A DNA stretch of 64,000 bases from Mesoplasma melaleucae. Lineage in GTDB: Bacteria; Bacillota_I; Bacilli_A; Mycoplasmatales; Mycoplasmataceae. This document shows, in pieces, positions 1-12,039 of this stretch. The position numbers were made by a program, and so were the translations under genes. How positions within the stretch are numbered: the first letter of the stretch is position 1; every line of letters begins with the position of its first letter. The stretch is from assembly GCF_002804105.1 (NCBI RefSeq), contig NZ_CP024964.1:1-64000 (forward strand), given 5' to 3'. The notes under the pieces are model-generated. The model made no database searches. It had not been told where the DNA came from and saw only the letters and a program-made list of their open reading frames with translations.

Positions 1-1332
1 ATGGAGACAAAACAATTTTGAGAATTAATCGTTAATAAACTTAAGAAAGAAAACCTAATTGATCCAGATATTATTGAGGAATATATCCTTACTTCTGAAC
101 TTGTCAAAATTTCAAACAAGGAATATGTAATTCTTGTTAGATCTAATTTAGGTGTAACTATCTTAAATGAATTAAAAGAAGTATTTGTTTACGGATTCAA
201 ATCTTTCTTAAATGACTATGTTGCTGTTGAATTCTCTACTAAAGTTATTTTTAATAAAAATAACAAAGCAAATATAAAGAAAGAAGAAGCCTCAAAACTT
301 CTTCCTGATAATGCATTAACATTTGATAACTTCATTGTTGGATCAAGCAATAAGCAAGCTAATTTAGCTGCTAAAAACGTTGTAACAAATCCTGGTTCTT
401 CATTTAATCCTTTATTTATCTATGGTGATTCTGGTTTAGGAAAAACTCACCTTCTTCAAGCAATTAAAAATGAAGCTACTTTAAGTAATAAAAAAGTTTT
501 ATATTTAACTTCTGAAGACTTTACTAAAAGTGTTGTAAATGCCCTAAATAAGGGGGATTTAAAAGAAATTGAAGATTTAAAAAATAAAATTAACTCAAAT
601 GATTTTTTTATTTTAGATGATATTCAATTCTTAAGTAAAAAAGATAAAACAAATGAATTTTTCTTCAACATTATCAACAATTTTACTGAAAATGGGAAAC
701 AACTTGTTTTTTCAAGTGATAAAACTCCTGAATTACTTAATGGTTTTGAAAAAAGAATGATAACTAGATTTAATTCTGGTCTTTCTACTCCAATAAATTC
801 GCTTGATATTGCAACAGCTAAACTAATAATTGAATGAGAAATTAAAAAACAAGGTTTAAAACAAAAAATTAAAGAAGATGCGATTGTTTATTTAGCACAA
901 AATTTTAGTGATGATGTTAGAAAAATTAAAGGAATAGTTAACAGATTGTTATTTTTTGGGATTCAAAGTGACTTAAATCATGTTATTGATCTAGAAAATA
1001 TAATTGATTTATTTAAAGATACTCCTTCAGCTAATTTAGGATTATTAAATGTTAAAAAAATTAAAGAAGTTGTAGCTAAAAAATATGATGTTACTATTAA
1101 AGCAATTGATGGAAAAGCAAGAACAACTGAAATTAAAAATGCTAGACATTTAGCAATGTACTTTGCGAAAATTATTTTAAATCATACTTCAACTCAAATT
1201 GGTGCTGAGTTTGGTGGAAGAGATCATAGTACTGTTTTAAGTGCTATTTCTAGAATAGAAAAATTAATATATAAAGAAAAAGAATTCAAAAAAATTGTTG
1301 AGTCTCTTAAAAATGAAATAGTAGTAAAATAA
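1..1332 (+). CDS. dnaA: Chromosomal replication initiator DnaA
   Basis: AAA+ ATPase that binds DnaA boxes and opens the origin. The 443-residue frame starts at base 1 with ATG and has UGA-Trp at codon 7. Visible parts are the Walker A motif GDSGLGKT (about residues 142-149), Walker B with the acidic pair D206-D207, and the C-terminal DNA-binding helix-turn-helix signature GGRDHSTV (405-412). Length is normal for the family. The window begins exactly on the start codon, so any promoter or upstream part of the origin lies outside. It is followed by an AT-rich spacer with DnaA-box-like sites and then dnaN, the usual order at bacterial origins. Identity is secure. Confidence 0.97.
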
Positions 1333-1561
1333 ACTGTTTTGCGATGGTTTATTTTTTTATGAGGAAAAGTGGATAATTAATGTTGATATATTTTTAAACA
1401 AAGTTTCTTATTTACTAATATTTTTTAATGTTTTCCACATATAAACCTTATTATAAATATTAACTATATAATAAATAATACAATATAAAAATAAGGTTAT
1501 TTTCTTTTGTTTTTAATTTGTATATATGAGATAATATACTTTGTAAAAAGATGGAGGAAAT
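1333..1561. other. Origin-like dnaA-dnaN spacer with DnaA-box-like sites
   Basis: This 229-base, extremely AT-rich spacer lies between dnaA and dnaN, the usual place for part of oriC. Two nonamers differ by one base from the DnaA box TTATCCACA: AGTGGATAA at 1368-1376 (reverse orientation) and TTTTCCACA at 1431-1439. A weaker match, TGTTGATAT, is at 1381-1389. Origin function is inferred from position and these sites. The other half of the origin may lie upstream of base 1. Confidence 0.6.
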
Positions 1562-2683
1562 ATGAAAATAAGTATAAATAAAGATGTCTTATTAGAAGAA
1601 TTATCAAAAGCAAGTAAAATTATTGATCCTAAATCTTTTAATCCTGCTTTATTAGGAATTCATATTGAAGCTAGTTTTGATAAATTAGTGATTATTTCAT
1701 CTAATACTTCAACTTCTTTTAAATCTGATCTAATAAATGAAAATTCTGATCTTGTAATTGATCAACCAGGAAAAATATTAGTTAAACCTAAATTCATCTT
1801 AGAATTACTAAGAAAGTTAGATAGTGAATTTGTAACACTTTCAACTTTTGGAGAAAACGAATTAGAAATAATTACAAAGAAATCAAATTTAAAAGTTTCA
1901 ATCTTAAATTTTGATGATTTCCCTATTCTTGGTTTTGTTGAAAGAGGAATTGAATTATCAATTAATCCACAAGAGTTTAAAAACACTTTAAACCAAACAA
2001 TTAATTCAATCAGTATGTATAATCAAAAAGTTGTTTTAACAGGAATGAATTTAAAAATTAAAGATAACAAAATTTCATTTGTTACAACTGATCTTTTCAG
2101 AGTAAGCTTAAAAGAAATTACATTAAACGAAAATACATCAGAAGAAATAGATATTATTATTCCACATAAAACATTATTAGAATTATCAAGATTAATCGAT
2201 AATGTTAATGATTTTAAAATCATTATGCATGATGGAAATGCCACATTTAAATTAGATAATAATTTATTACAATCTACTTTAATTGAAGGAAGATATCCAA
2301 ATGTATATTCTGCTTTCCCTGTAACACATGAAATTAAGCTAGAATTAAACGCTAGAACTATTTTAAAAGTGTTAAGCAGATTTGAACTAACAACAGACTC
2401 AAATATCGCGTCAGTGGTTAATTTAGATATTGGAGTTAGTGAAATAATTTTAAAAGCAACAATTGCTGAAACAGCTAAGTATGAAGAAAAATTTACAGAT
2501 TATAAATTTGAAGGTTCAACTTCTTTAAATATTAACTTTAATACAAAATATTTAATTGAAGCAATTAGAACATTTGATGATCAATTAATTTATATGACAT
2601 TTAATACACAAAACAAACCAGTATTAATTACAGGTGCACAAAAACGTGATTTAAAACAAGTTGTTTTACCAACATATGCTTAA
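1562..2683 (+). CDS. dnaN: DNA polymerase III sliding clamp (beta subunit)
   Basis: Ring-shaped processivity clamp that tethers DNA polymerase to the template. The 373-residue frame has the family length and three-domain character, and ends with a typical clamp C-terminus (about residues 355-373). The start ATG follows an AGATGGAGG-like ribosome binding site at about 1549-1557. It lies directly after dnaA and the origin-like spacer, probably in the same replication cluster. No unusual features. Identity rests on sequence character plus position. Confidence 0.95.
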   Translation: MKISINKDVLLEELSKASKIIDPKSFNPALLGIHIEASFDKLVIISSNTSTSFKSDLINENSDLVIDQPGKILVKPKFILELLRKLDSEFVTLSTFGENELEIITKKSNLKVSILNFDDFPILGFVERGIELSINPQEFKNTLNQTINSISMYNQKVVLTGMNLKIKDNKISFVTTDLFRVSLKEITLNENTSEEIDIIIPHKTLLELSRLIDNVNDFKIIMHDGNATFKLDNNLLQSTLIEGRYPNVYSAFPVTHEIKLELNARTILKVLSRFELTTDSNIASVVNLDIGVSEIILKATIAETAKYEEKFTDYKFEGSTSLNINFNTKYLIEAIRTFDDQLIYMTFNTQNKPVLITGAQKRDLKQVVLPTYA

Positions 2684-2685
2684 TA

Positions 2686-2717
2686 AAAAAATAAAAACAA
2701 GTCGACCCTTATTTTTT
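2686..2717. terminator. Possible bidirectional terminator after dnaN
   Basis: Nine-base inverted repeat AAAAAATAA / TTATTTTTT around a 14-base loop, three bases after the dnaN stop. It lies between dnaN and the minus-strand relic that ends at 2730, so it could serve both. The stem contains only A and T, so this is weak. Confidence 0.4.
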
Positions 2718-2729
2718 ACTTTATTAAAT

Positions 2730-3693
2730 TTAAATATTTAATAGTTTCTTCGATATCTTAGTATACAAGTTTTTTGAAATAGTTACTGGAAAGTTAAAGA
2801 AGTATTCAAAGAAATCTTTTACATCACTAACTCCTGATAATTCACCATTTACATATAATCCATTTTTAACAACACCACTTCTTACTAAAGTAGAAGAGTT
2901 TTCTAAAACAGCTGTAATTAATGATTTGTAATTTGTAAAAGATTTAATAAAATTTTTTTAAATTCTTCACTATCACAAACAACACTTCTTCTTTCGTTTG
3001 TAATAATATTTTTTCCAACAATACTTAATTCTAATTCATCTATTAATTTAATAATAGTTCCTAATGATGATTTAATTTTTTCAATCATGTCACTATCAAC
3101 AGAAATTTAATGTTCTTCTCTCATATATTTATTTAAAGAATCATCTAAAAATTTTTTTGCATACATATTTTCTTTATCATTAACAATTTTACCTTCAACA
3201 ATTAATGTTAATGCAACTTTTGCATAATCTTGATTGATGTCTAAAATTAAAAAACCATGTTCATCATTAATTTCAGCATTAGCTCCTAGTGCTGAAAGAA
3301 TTACTCTTGGAGCAAAAGTTAAACAAAGCATATTTGTTTGTTCACTAAATAAAATTTGGAAGAATTCTTGAATAAAGTCATTGTCAGAGTTAGGACAAGC
3401 AATAACAATATTAGCGCCGTCAAATTCATCTTTGAATTTTTAACAAGAATATTTACATAGTGTTTAAAAATTTCTAAATCTTGAATAATAAATTTATCAA
3501 GAATATTAACAACTTTTAAAGAATCATCTAAACGACCGATTGTATTTTTACATCACGACAATACAGAAGAATTTCAGTTGTTAAAACGTTTCAACAAACT
3601 AAACTAAAATAGTCATATGTTTTTCCTTTTTCAGAATAAATTATTCTTGTAAATTCTTCACCAAAAACTATTCCTATTTTTTTTATTGTTCAT
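2730..3693 (-). pseudogene. Decayed actin/MreB-like protein gene
   Basis: A minus-strand reading can be followed from ATG at 3693 (GAAGAAG ribosome binding site upstream) to TAA at 2730, but only by crossing several frameshifts and at least one stop (TAA at about 3107). The restored protein of about 320 residues has an MreB-like plan: an N-terminal phosphate-loop-like segment (IGIVFGEEFTR), a middle segment (ANIVIACPNSDNDF) resembling the MreB stretch before phosphate 2, the segment ILDINQDYAKVAL like the phosphate-2 loop, and a C-terminal VKNGLYVNGELSGV resembling the MreB glycine-rich adenosine segment. No frame longer than 74 codons survives. The actin-fold assignment is by pattern only. 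It could be another member of the actin/Hsp70 superfamily. Confidence 0.5.
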
Positions 3694-3752
3694 AATCTTC
3701 TTCACATTAATTATAGTATATAATAATCTTAATGTTATATATAGGTGAATTA

Positions 3753-4280
3753 ATGGTAAATGAAATAATTATTGTTGAAGGTAAATCAGATTCACAAAAA
3801 TTGAAGAAAATATATGGTGAAAATTTAATTACAATTGAAACAAATGGTTTAGGATTTAATAATAAAAAACTTAATCTAATTAAAGAATTAAACAAAAAAA
3901 ATAAGATTATAATTTTTACAGATCCTGATGGACCAGGAAAGAAAATTCGCGAAAGTTTAATTGAGTATTTAGACACAGATATTTACAATGCTTTTATTTC
4001 AAAAACTGACATTGATAAAAACTCTAAAAAAATTGGAATAGCTGAAGCAAATGAAACAGCGATAAAAAATGCTTTAAATAATTTAATAACTTATAATAAA
4101 AATAATGAATCTATTTCTTGAAATGATTATGTTAATAATGATTTTTATTTAAAAGAAAATAGGAACAAAATAACAAGTTATTATAATTTGAGTGATGAGT
4201 TAAGTTCAAAGAGTTTATTTAAATGAATTAACTGAATGAATTTGAGTGTAACAGATATAGAAAAAATCATAGGAGAATAA
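3753..4280 (+). CDS. rnmV: Ribonuclease M5 (5S rRNA maturation)
   Basis: TOPRIM-domain endonuclease that trims 5S rRNA precursor. The 175-residue frame shows the TOPRIM N-terminus IIIVEGKSDSQKLK with the conserved Glu, and the DPDGPGKKIR motif with the metal-binding DxD. I chose ATG 3753 over ATG 3732, seven codons upstream, because AGGTGA at 3743-3748 is correctly spaced for 3753. UGA-Trp codons near the end (about 4119, 4221 and 4233) must be read through to reach TAA at 4280. One base separates it from ksgA, whose AGGAG ribosome binding site lies inside the rnmV end. This rnmV-ksgA pairing is common in Firmicutes and Mollicutes. Confidence 0.92.
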
Positions 4281-4281
4281 A

Positions 4282-5085
4282 ATGAAAGTTGAATCAAAGA
4301 AAAAGTTTGGTCAAAATTTTATTAGTGATCAAAATTTAATTAATAAAATAGTTTCAATTCTTGGTGACGACAAAGATCAATTAATTATTGAGATTGGTCC
4401 TGGAACAGGTGCTTTAACTAAATTGCTTGCACAAAAATATAAAAAAGTTGTAGCAATTGAAATTGATACAGACATGGAACCAATTTTAAAAAGAGAAATT
4501 CCTAATGATAATTTTGAATTATTTTTATCTGATGTATTATTAGTTGATTTTGAAAAATTAATTAAAGAAAAAAAACAACATGAAAATCAAAAAGTATCAA
4601 TTATTTCTAATATGCCATATTACATTACAAGCGAAATTTTATTTAGAACATTAAATGTAAGTGATCAATTAACAAAAGCTGTTTTTATGATGCAAAAAGA
4701 AGTTGCTATTAGAGTTTGTTCTTACAAAGGTGAAAACAACTATAATAACTTATCTGTTGCTTGTGAATTTTTTGCAGATAAAAAATATGAATTTACAGTA
4801 CCAAAACATATGTTTTATCCTGTGCCAAAAGTTGACTCAGCAATTATATCTTTAACTTTTAATAATAAATATACTAGTCAAATTAAAAACAAAGATAAGT
4901 TTTTAGTATTTTTAAGAAAAATTTTTAATAATCGAAGAAAAACAATATTAAACAACTTATCAAATGTAACAAATGATAAGATAAAAGCAAATGAAATACT
5001 TCAAAAAGTGTACATTGATAAATCATTGAGACCTGAAGTAATTGGGTTAGAAGATTTTATAAAAATATTTAATGAATTAGTTTAG
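4282..5085 (+). CDS. ksgA: 16S rRNA dimethyladenosine transferase RsmA/KsgA
   Basis: SAM-dependent enzyme that dimethylates two adjacent adenines near the 3' end of 16S rRNA during small-subunit assembly. The 267-residue frame shows the KsgA N-terminus KKKFGQNFI, SAM motif I IEIGPGTGALT (about residues 38-48), and the catalytic NMPYY motif (N-I/L/M-P-Y, about residue 110). The start uses AGGAG at 4271-4275, which overlaps the end of rnmV. Length is normal. Loss of this gene classically gives kasugamycin resistance, and here it looks intact. Confidence 0.96.
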   Translation: MKVESKKKFGQNFISDQNLINKIVSILGDDKDQLIIEIGPGTGALTKLLAQKYKKVVAIEIDTDMEPILKREIPNDNFELFLSDVLLVDFEKLIKEKKQHENQKVSIISNMPYYITSEILFRTLNVSDQLTKAVFMMQKEVAIRVCSYKGENNYNNLSVACEFFADKKYEFTVPKHMFYPVPKVDSAIISLTFNNKYTSQIKNKDKFLVFLRKIFNNRRKTILNNLSNVTNDKIKANEILQKVYIDKSLRPEVIGLEDFIKIFNELV

Positions 5086-5093
5086 GGAATAAA

Positions 5094-6590
5094 ATGGAAA
5101 AAATAGAAGTAAATACAACTGAAAAAGTTAAGTTTGATTTAAAGGAAAAGCGTTTTTTGCTCCACGAAATTTTAAAGAAATTATTTCAATAACAGGGCGT
5201 ATCTTTTTTCAGTTGTTTATTATAAGCTTTAATTTCACAAATAAACGTCTTATAGTTTAGTTGATATGAAACAGGAGATCAGTTATTTGTGTCTGGAATT
5301 GCTAAAGCAACAATCTTAATTAATGCTGTTAGTTTTATTCCTTCATTAATTGCAAGTGGTACTCTTGTAGTTGAAAGTAACTTATTTGGTCAAAATATAC
5401 AAAAAAAATTATCATCTGTTGTTACAACAGGAATAATTGTTAACTTCTTTATTACTTTGTTTGTGTTTATTATTTTACAAGTATTTGCAAAAGACTTTTA
5501 GGAATGTTAAATGCAACTGATGAAATCATTACTACTAAACCTGATTATCCAAATTGAACAGAGATAAATTTTTGTAAAGCTTATTTTAGAATTAATATTT
5601 TTAGTCTTTTAATTATGAGTGTTACACAAGTTTATATTTCTGGATTACAAGATTGTAAAAAAAGGATCATTGCAATTGGAGCAATTTGTTCAAACTTTGT
5701 TAATGTAATCGTTGTTTGTTTTGTGCTTTATGTATTTAAACTAAATTCTGTTTATGGTGGTTTATCAGTGACTGCAGCTAATTTTGCACAATTAATTTAC
5801 ATGATGATTATGAACTTTAAATATATTGACTATAAAAATCAAAATTTTAAAGAATTAGTTAAATTTAAGTTTGTAATTGAAACAGTCAAAATTGGTTTAA
5901 CCATAACTTTAGAAATGAATTTATGCAATATTTGTAACTTTGTTATGTTAAGTGCAATTACAAATGTACAACTACCAGTTTGATATGATCCATAATTAGC
6001 AGGAACAGATAATCAAAAACACGTATTAGATAGTTTAGTAAATCTAAATACAAGAATTAGTTCAATCATGTTATATTAACAACCTTCTTACAATTAATTC
6101 GAACAGTAACATCAATTCTTGTTGCACAAAAGGCAGTATTAAAGACAAAGAAAGAGTATTTAAAATTGGGATAGATTGTTGAAGAATTTCAATTTTTGCA
6201 AAATTAATTTTGTCTTCAGTTACATTCATTTTAATTTATCCAATTTTCTTAGCGTTCCATATTTCAAGAGTTGTGATTATTAGATATGGAATCTTATTAT
6301 TTGGAATTCTATTTATTAAATATTTATTTGATATGGTTAACATGACATTACTAAGATCATTATAATCAGTTGGTTATTTATGAGTTCCATTACTTATTTC
6401 TGTTTGTACAATGATTTTATTTATGGATGTATTACCAAAAGTTATTTCAAATAATGTTGTTACAGACCCGGGTTACACAATGGCAATCATATTTGTAATC
6501 GTGGCATTTGATCCAATTGTAAGATCCATTATTTATATTATTATTTGGTTTAGAAAAAAATGATTTAAATATGTAAGAAAAGTAAGTTAA
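5094..6590 (+). pseudogene. Decayed MATE-family multidrug/Na+ exporter
   Basis: Begins with ATG 5094 directly after ksgA and ends at TAA 6588-6590, giving about 500 codons if repaired, the usual MATE length. Surviving pieces are a cytoplasmic N-terminus, a hydrophobic stretch with FIPSLIASGTLVV and LFGQN (5289-5501), another with IMSVTQVYISGLQ (5615-5983), and C-terminal helices. Breaks include a frameshift near 5150, stops near 5239, 5499 and 5994, and further shifts near 6075-6180. MATE proteins export cationic drugs by Na+ or H+ antiport. No functional product is expected. Identity comes from the MATE-like internal sequence pattern and comparison with Mollicutes MATE proteins from memory. 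Confidence 0.75.
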
Positions 6591-6596
6591 TAATCT

Positions 6597-6630
6597 TTAA
6601 AAAAATGGCCTTTAGTCATTTTTATTTTAT
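6597..6630 (+). terminator. Rho-independent terminator before gyrB
   Basis: Hairpin AAAAATG (6601-6607), nine-base loop, CATTTTT (6617-6623), running into a T-rich tract. It would end transcription of the decayed MATE gene and isolate gyrB. Confidence 0.6.
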
Positions 6631-6755
6631 TTTTAATAAATATATCTAAATAAAGCAATTTAAGGGCATTTTTTAAGCAATTTAGATAAAATCAGTACTT
6701 TTTATGGGTTATGCCTTGCCGCTTTATTTTATGAACAAAAATGACTAAATTAATA

Positions 6756-6761
6756 TATAAT
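6756..6761 (+). promoter_or_regulatory. Likely gyrB -10 box
   Basis: A perfect TATAAT lies 42 bases before the gyrB start, after the terminator at 6597-6630. No convincing -35 element is visible at the standard spacing. Confidence 0.5.
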
Positions 6762-6803
6762 ATATATTAACCAAACTTAGAAAGAAAAGGGTGAATAAAT
6801 TAT

Positions 6804-8711
<1,908 letters not shown>

Positions 8712-8737
8712 ACAAAGAATAGAAAAGGTGAATTAAA

Positions 8738-11215
8738 ATGAGTGAAAAAAACTTAGAACATAACCATGGTATTATTAAGGGTATTGATATTGCTGCTGAG
8801 GTTAGAAAAGACTTTTTAGAATATTCAATGTCTGTTATTGTTAGTCGTGCGCTTCCAGACTTGAAGGATGGTTTAAAACCTGTTCACCGTCGTATTATTT
8901 ATGCGATGAATGATTTAGGGATTACTGCAGATAAACAACACAAAAAATCAGCACGTATTGTTGGGGAAGTTATTGGTAAGTACCACCCACACGGTGATAC
9001 TGCTGTTTATGACTCAATGGTAAGAATGGCTCAAGACTTTTCATACCGTTACCCATTAGTTGATGGTCATGGTAACTTTGGTTCAATCGATGGTGATGGA
9101 GCCGCTGCCATGCGTTATACTGAGGCTAGATTAGCTAAAGTATCAAATTTTATTATTAAAGATATTGATATGAACACTGTTCCTTTTGTTGATAACTATG
9201 ATGCTAGTGAACGTGAACCTGCTTACTTAACAGGTTACTTCCCTAACTTATTAGCAAATGGGGCAATGGGAATTGCTGTTGGGATGGCTACAAGTATTCC
9301 ACCACATAACTTAAGAGAAGTAATTAGTGCGATTCATGCATTTATTGATAATCGTGATATTACAATTGATGAAATTTTAGATAACCACATTATGGGACCA
9401 GATTTCCCAACTGGTGCGTTAATGACAAATGGAATCAGAATGCGTGAAGGATACAAAACTGGTAGAGGTGCTGTAACTATTCGTGCTAAAGTTGCACTTG
9501 AAGAAAATGATCGTCATGCAAGATTTATAATTACTGAAATTCCATACCAAACTAACAAAGCTAAATTAATTGAAAGAATTGCTGAATTAGTTAAAACAAA
9601 ACAATTAGAAGGTATTTCAGATATTCGTGATGAATCTAACTATGAAGGAATTAGAATTGTTATTGAATTAAGACGTGATTCAAACCCTGATGTTGTTTTA
9701 TCTAAGTTATATAAATTTACTAACTTACAAACAACTTACTCATTAAACTTGTTATCACTACACAATAACATTCCTGTGTTATTAGATTTAAAATCAATTA
9801 TTAAACACTATGTTGATTTCCAAATTAATGTAATTATTAAACGTTCTATCTTTGAAAAAGATAAAATTGAAAAACGTTTTCATATTTTAGAAGCTTTAGA
9901 TACTGCATTAGATAACATTGATGCAATTGTTAATATTTTAAGAAATTCACCAGAATCAAATGAAGCTAAATTAAAATTAACTGAAGCATTTGGATTTGAT
10001 GAAGAACAAAACAAGGCTATTCTTGATATGAGATTACAACGTTTAGTTGGATTAGAACGTGGAAAAATTCAACAAGAAATGGCACAAATTAAAGAAAGAA
10101 TTGATTATCTAACTTTATTAATTTCTGATGAAACAGAACAAAATAATGTATTAAAAAATCAATTAAGTGAAATTGCTGATAAATTCGGTGATGACAGAAG
10201 AACTAAAACAATTGATGAAGGATTAATGGACATTGAAGATGAAGAATTAATCCCAGATGTTAAAACAATGATTCTTTTAAGTGAAGAAGGATACATCCGC
10301 CGTGTTGATCCTGAAGAATTTAGAGTACAAAAACGTGGTGGTAGAGGAGTTAGTGTTAACTCAGCTAACGAAGATCCAATTGTGATTGCCACAATGGGAA
10401 AAATGCGTAATTGAGTATTATTCTTTACTAACTCAGGAAAAGTATTTAGAACTAAAGCATATAACATTAGACAATACTCACGTACAGCACGTGGATTACC
10501 AATTGTTAACTTCTTAAATGGACTAACAGCTGAAGATAAAATTACAGCTATCTTGCCATTAAGAAATGCAAAAGAAAAAATGCATTATCTAACATTCATT
10601 ACTGAAAAAGGAATGATCAAAAAAACAGATATTTCATTATTCGACAATATTAATAAAAATGGTAAGATTGCAATTAACTTAAAAGAAAATGATCAATTAG
10701 TAACAGTATTTGCTACAACTGGAGAAGATACAATCTTTGTTGCTAATAAATCAGGTAAAGTAATTAGAATCCAAGAAAATATTGTGCGCCCATTATCAAG
10801 AACAGCATCAGGGGTTAAAGCAATTAAACTTGATGAAAAAGATATTGTGGTTGGAGCAGTAACTTCATTTGGAATTGAAAACATTACAACTATTTCTTCA
10901 AAAGGAAGTTTCAAGAAAACAAACATTGATGAATATAGAATTTCTGGTCGTAATGCTAAAGGTATTAAAGTTATGAACTTAAATGAAAAAACAGGTGACT
11001 TTAAATCAATCATTGCAGCAAGAGAAACTGATTTAGTATGTATTATTTCAACTGATGGAAACTTAATTAAAACAAAAGCATCAGACATTCCTGTATTAGG
11101 AAGAGCTGCTGCTGGAGTTAGAGGAATTCGTTTAAGTGAAGGTAATAAAATTCAAGCAGTAATGTTAGAATACCGTAAACACGGAGAAGAAAACCAAGAG
11201 TTCGAAGAAGATTAA
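8738..11215 (+). CDS. gyrA: DNA gyrase subunit A
   Basis: Breakage-reunion subunit of DNA gyrase. The 825-residue frame is preceded by AAAGGTGA. The quinolone-resistance region reads [17 protein letters not shown], with Thr88 and Asp92 at the positions of E. coli Ser83 and Asp87. The catalytic tyrosine is Y127 in [12 protein letters not shown]-terminal beta-pinwheel follows, including a GyrA-box-like QKRGGRG (about residue 530) and repeats such as [16 protein letters not shown]-Trp at about 10412 splits the gene under the standard code. It is co-oriented with gyrB. Confidence 0.95.
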
Positions 11216-11243
11216 AATTAGGTTATTCATAATATTAATAAGT

Positions 11244-11295
11244 AAGTATTAAATAAAGTAGTAGTAAAAGCTATTTTATTAAAATACTTATTTTT
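11244..11295 (+). terminator. Terminator after gyrA
   Basis: AAGTATT (11244-11250) pairs with AATACTT (11283-11289), with further AATAAA/TTTATT pairing inside. The run TTATTTTT follows. It lies 28 bases after the gyrA stop. Confidence 0.6.
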
Positions 11296-11350
11296 AAACA
11301 TTTTTAACATATGATTTTGCGTTTTTTATTTTTTAATACTTTTTTATTTA

Positions 11351-12030
11351 TTACATAAAGTTTTTGTTTTTAAATAAAAGGTTGTGATAACGAATTCCTT
11401 TTGATGAATTAGAAATAAATACTTTTTTTCTATTTATTTTAACTTTATGTTTTTTAGCTATTTCAAATATTTTGTTTATTGTTTCTTGTAATTGATTTTC
11501 ATTTTTAAAAGATAAAAATATATCATCAACATAAATACTCATTTTTCCATTTTTAGTTTTAATAAAATTAAAAAGTTCATTAAAAAAAGAAGCATTTGAA
11601 AGAAAACAAACGATACCAGATTGAAAAAACTCTGAGGTATAAATATTTTTTTAATAATCTCTTATTAATGCATACGGCAAGGTACAAAACTTATATATAA
11701 TTTTATTTATGTCTTTTGAATTTTCTGTTTTTTCAGAAATATATTTTAATAACTTTAAAGATTGAGTATTTTCGAAATATTCTTGTATATCTATTTTTAC
11801 ATAAAATATAGTTTCTTTTGTAACATATTTATGCATTTTAACTGCTTTAAATATGCTAGAACCCTTTAGACAGAAGATAAATACTCTGGGCATTCTTTTT
11901 TAATTTAAAAATTTTAATATTGTTTTCAATAAAAAAATCAATTTACTTGTTTTTTAAAATATTTTTTGCAAAATCTTTTTTTGTTGTTATTTTTTCCACA
12001 TTTAACCTTGCTTTCAACCTTTTTGTTATA
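11351..12030 (-). pseudogene. Decayed reverse transcriptase (retron/defence-type)
   Basis: On the minus strand several frames together give a reverse-transcriptase core. From the N-terminal side: KLKKNAQSIYLLSKGF (about 11845-11920), then HKYVTKE and YVKIDIQEYFENT (motif A, with the catalytic Asp), LPYALIRDY (about 11651-11680), the segment QSGIVCFLSN, and YVDD (11522-11533, the catalytic motif) followed by KVKINRKKVF. The order matches palm motifs of retron-like or defence-associated reverse transcriptases. At least three breaks (near 11855, 11648 and 11930) leave no intact frame, and no clear start is visible. No maturase/endonuclease domain or intron boundaries were seen, so the exact class is open. 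It points away from the structured transcript at 12027-12475. Confidence 0.65.
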
Positions 12031-12032
12031 AT
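12027..12032 (+). promoter_or_regulatory. Extended -10 promoter of the structured transcript
   Basis: TGTTATAAT (12024-12032) is an extended -10 (TGn-TATAAT). No -35 at a normal distance is visible, which is typical of extended -10 promoters. It would start a plus-strand RNA near 12040 that ends at the terminator 12431-12475. Confidence 0.5.
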
Positions 12033-12039
12033 TAATATA

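Noticed and set aside
6651-6690. Direct repeat of AAGCAATTTA before gyrB
   Set aside because: Only two short copies about 22 bases apart. No operator family or mobile element fits and it could be chance in AT-rich DNA.
10693-11088. Long minus-strand frames inside gyrA (and similar frames inside dnaN, citF and pdhC)
   Set aside because: They are antisense readings created by the low G+C and by the codon pattern of strong plus-strand genes.
11993-12001. TTTTCCACA in front of the reverse-transcriptase relic, like a DnaA box
   Set aside because: A single nonamer in AT-rich DNA 12 kb from dnaA, without companions, so it is more likely to be chance.
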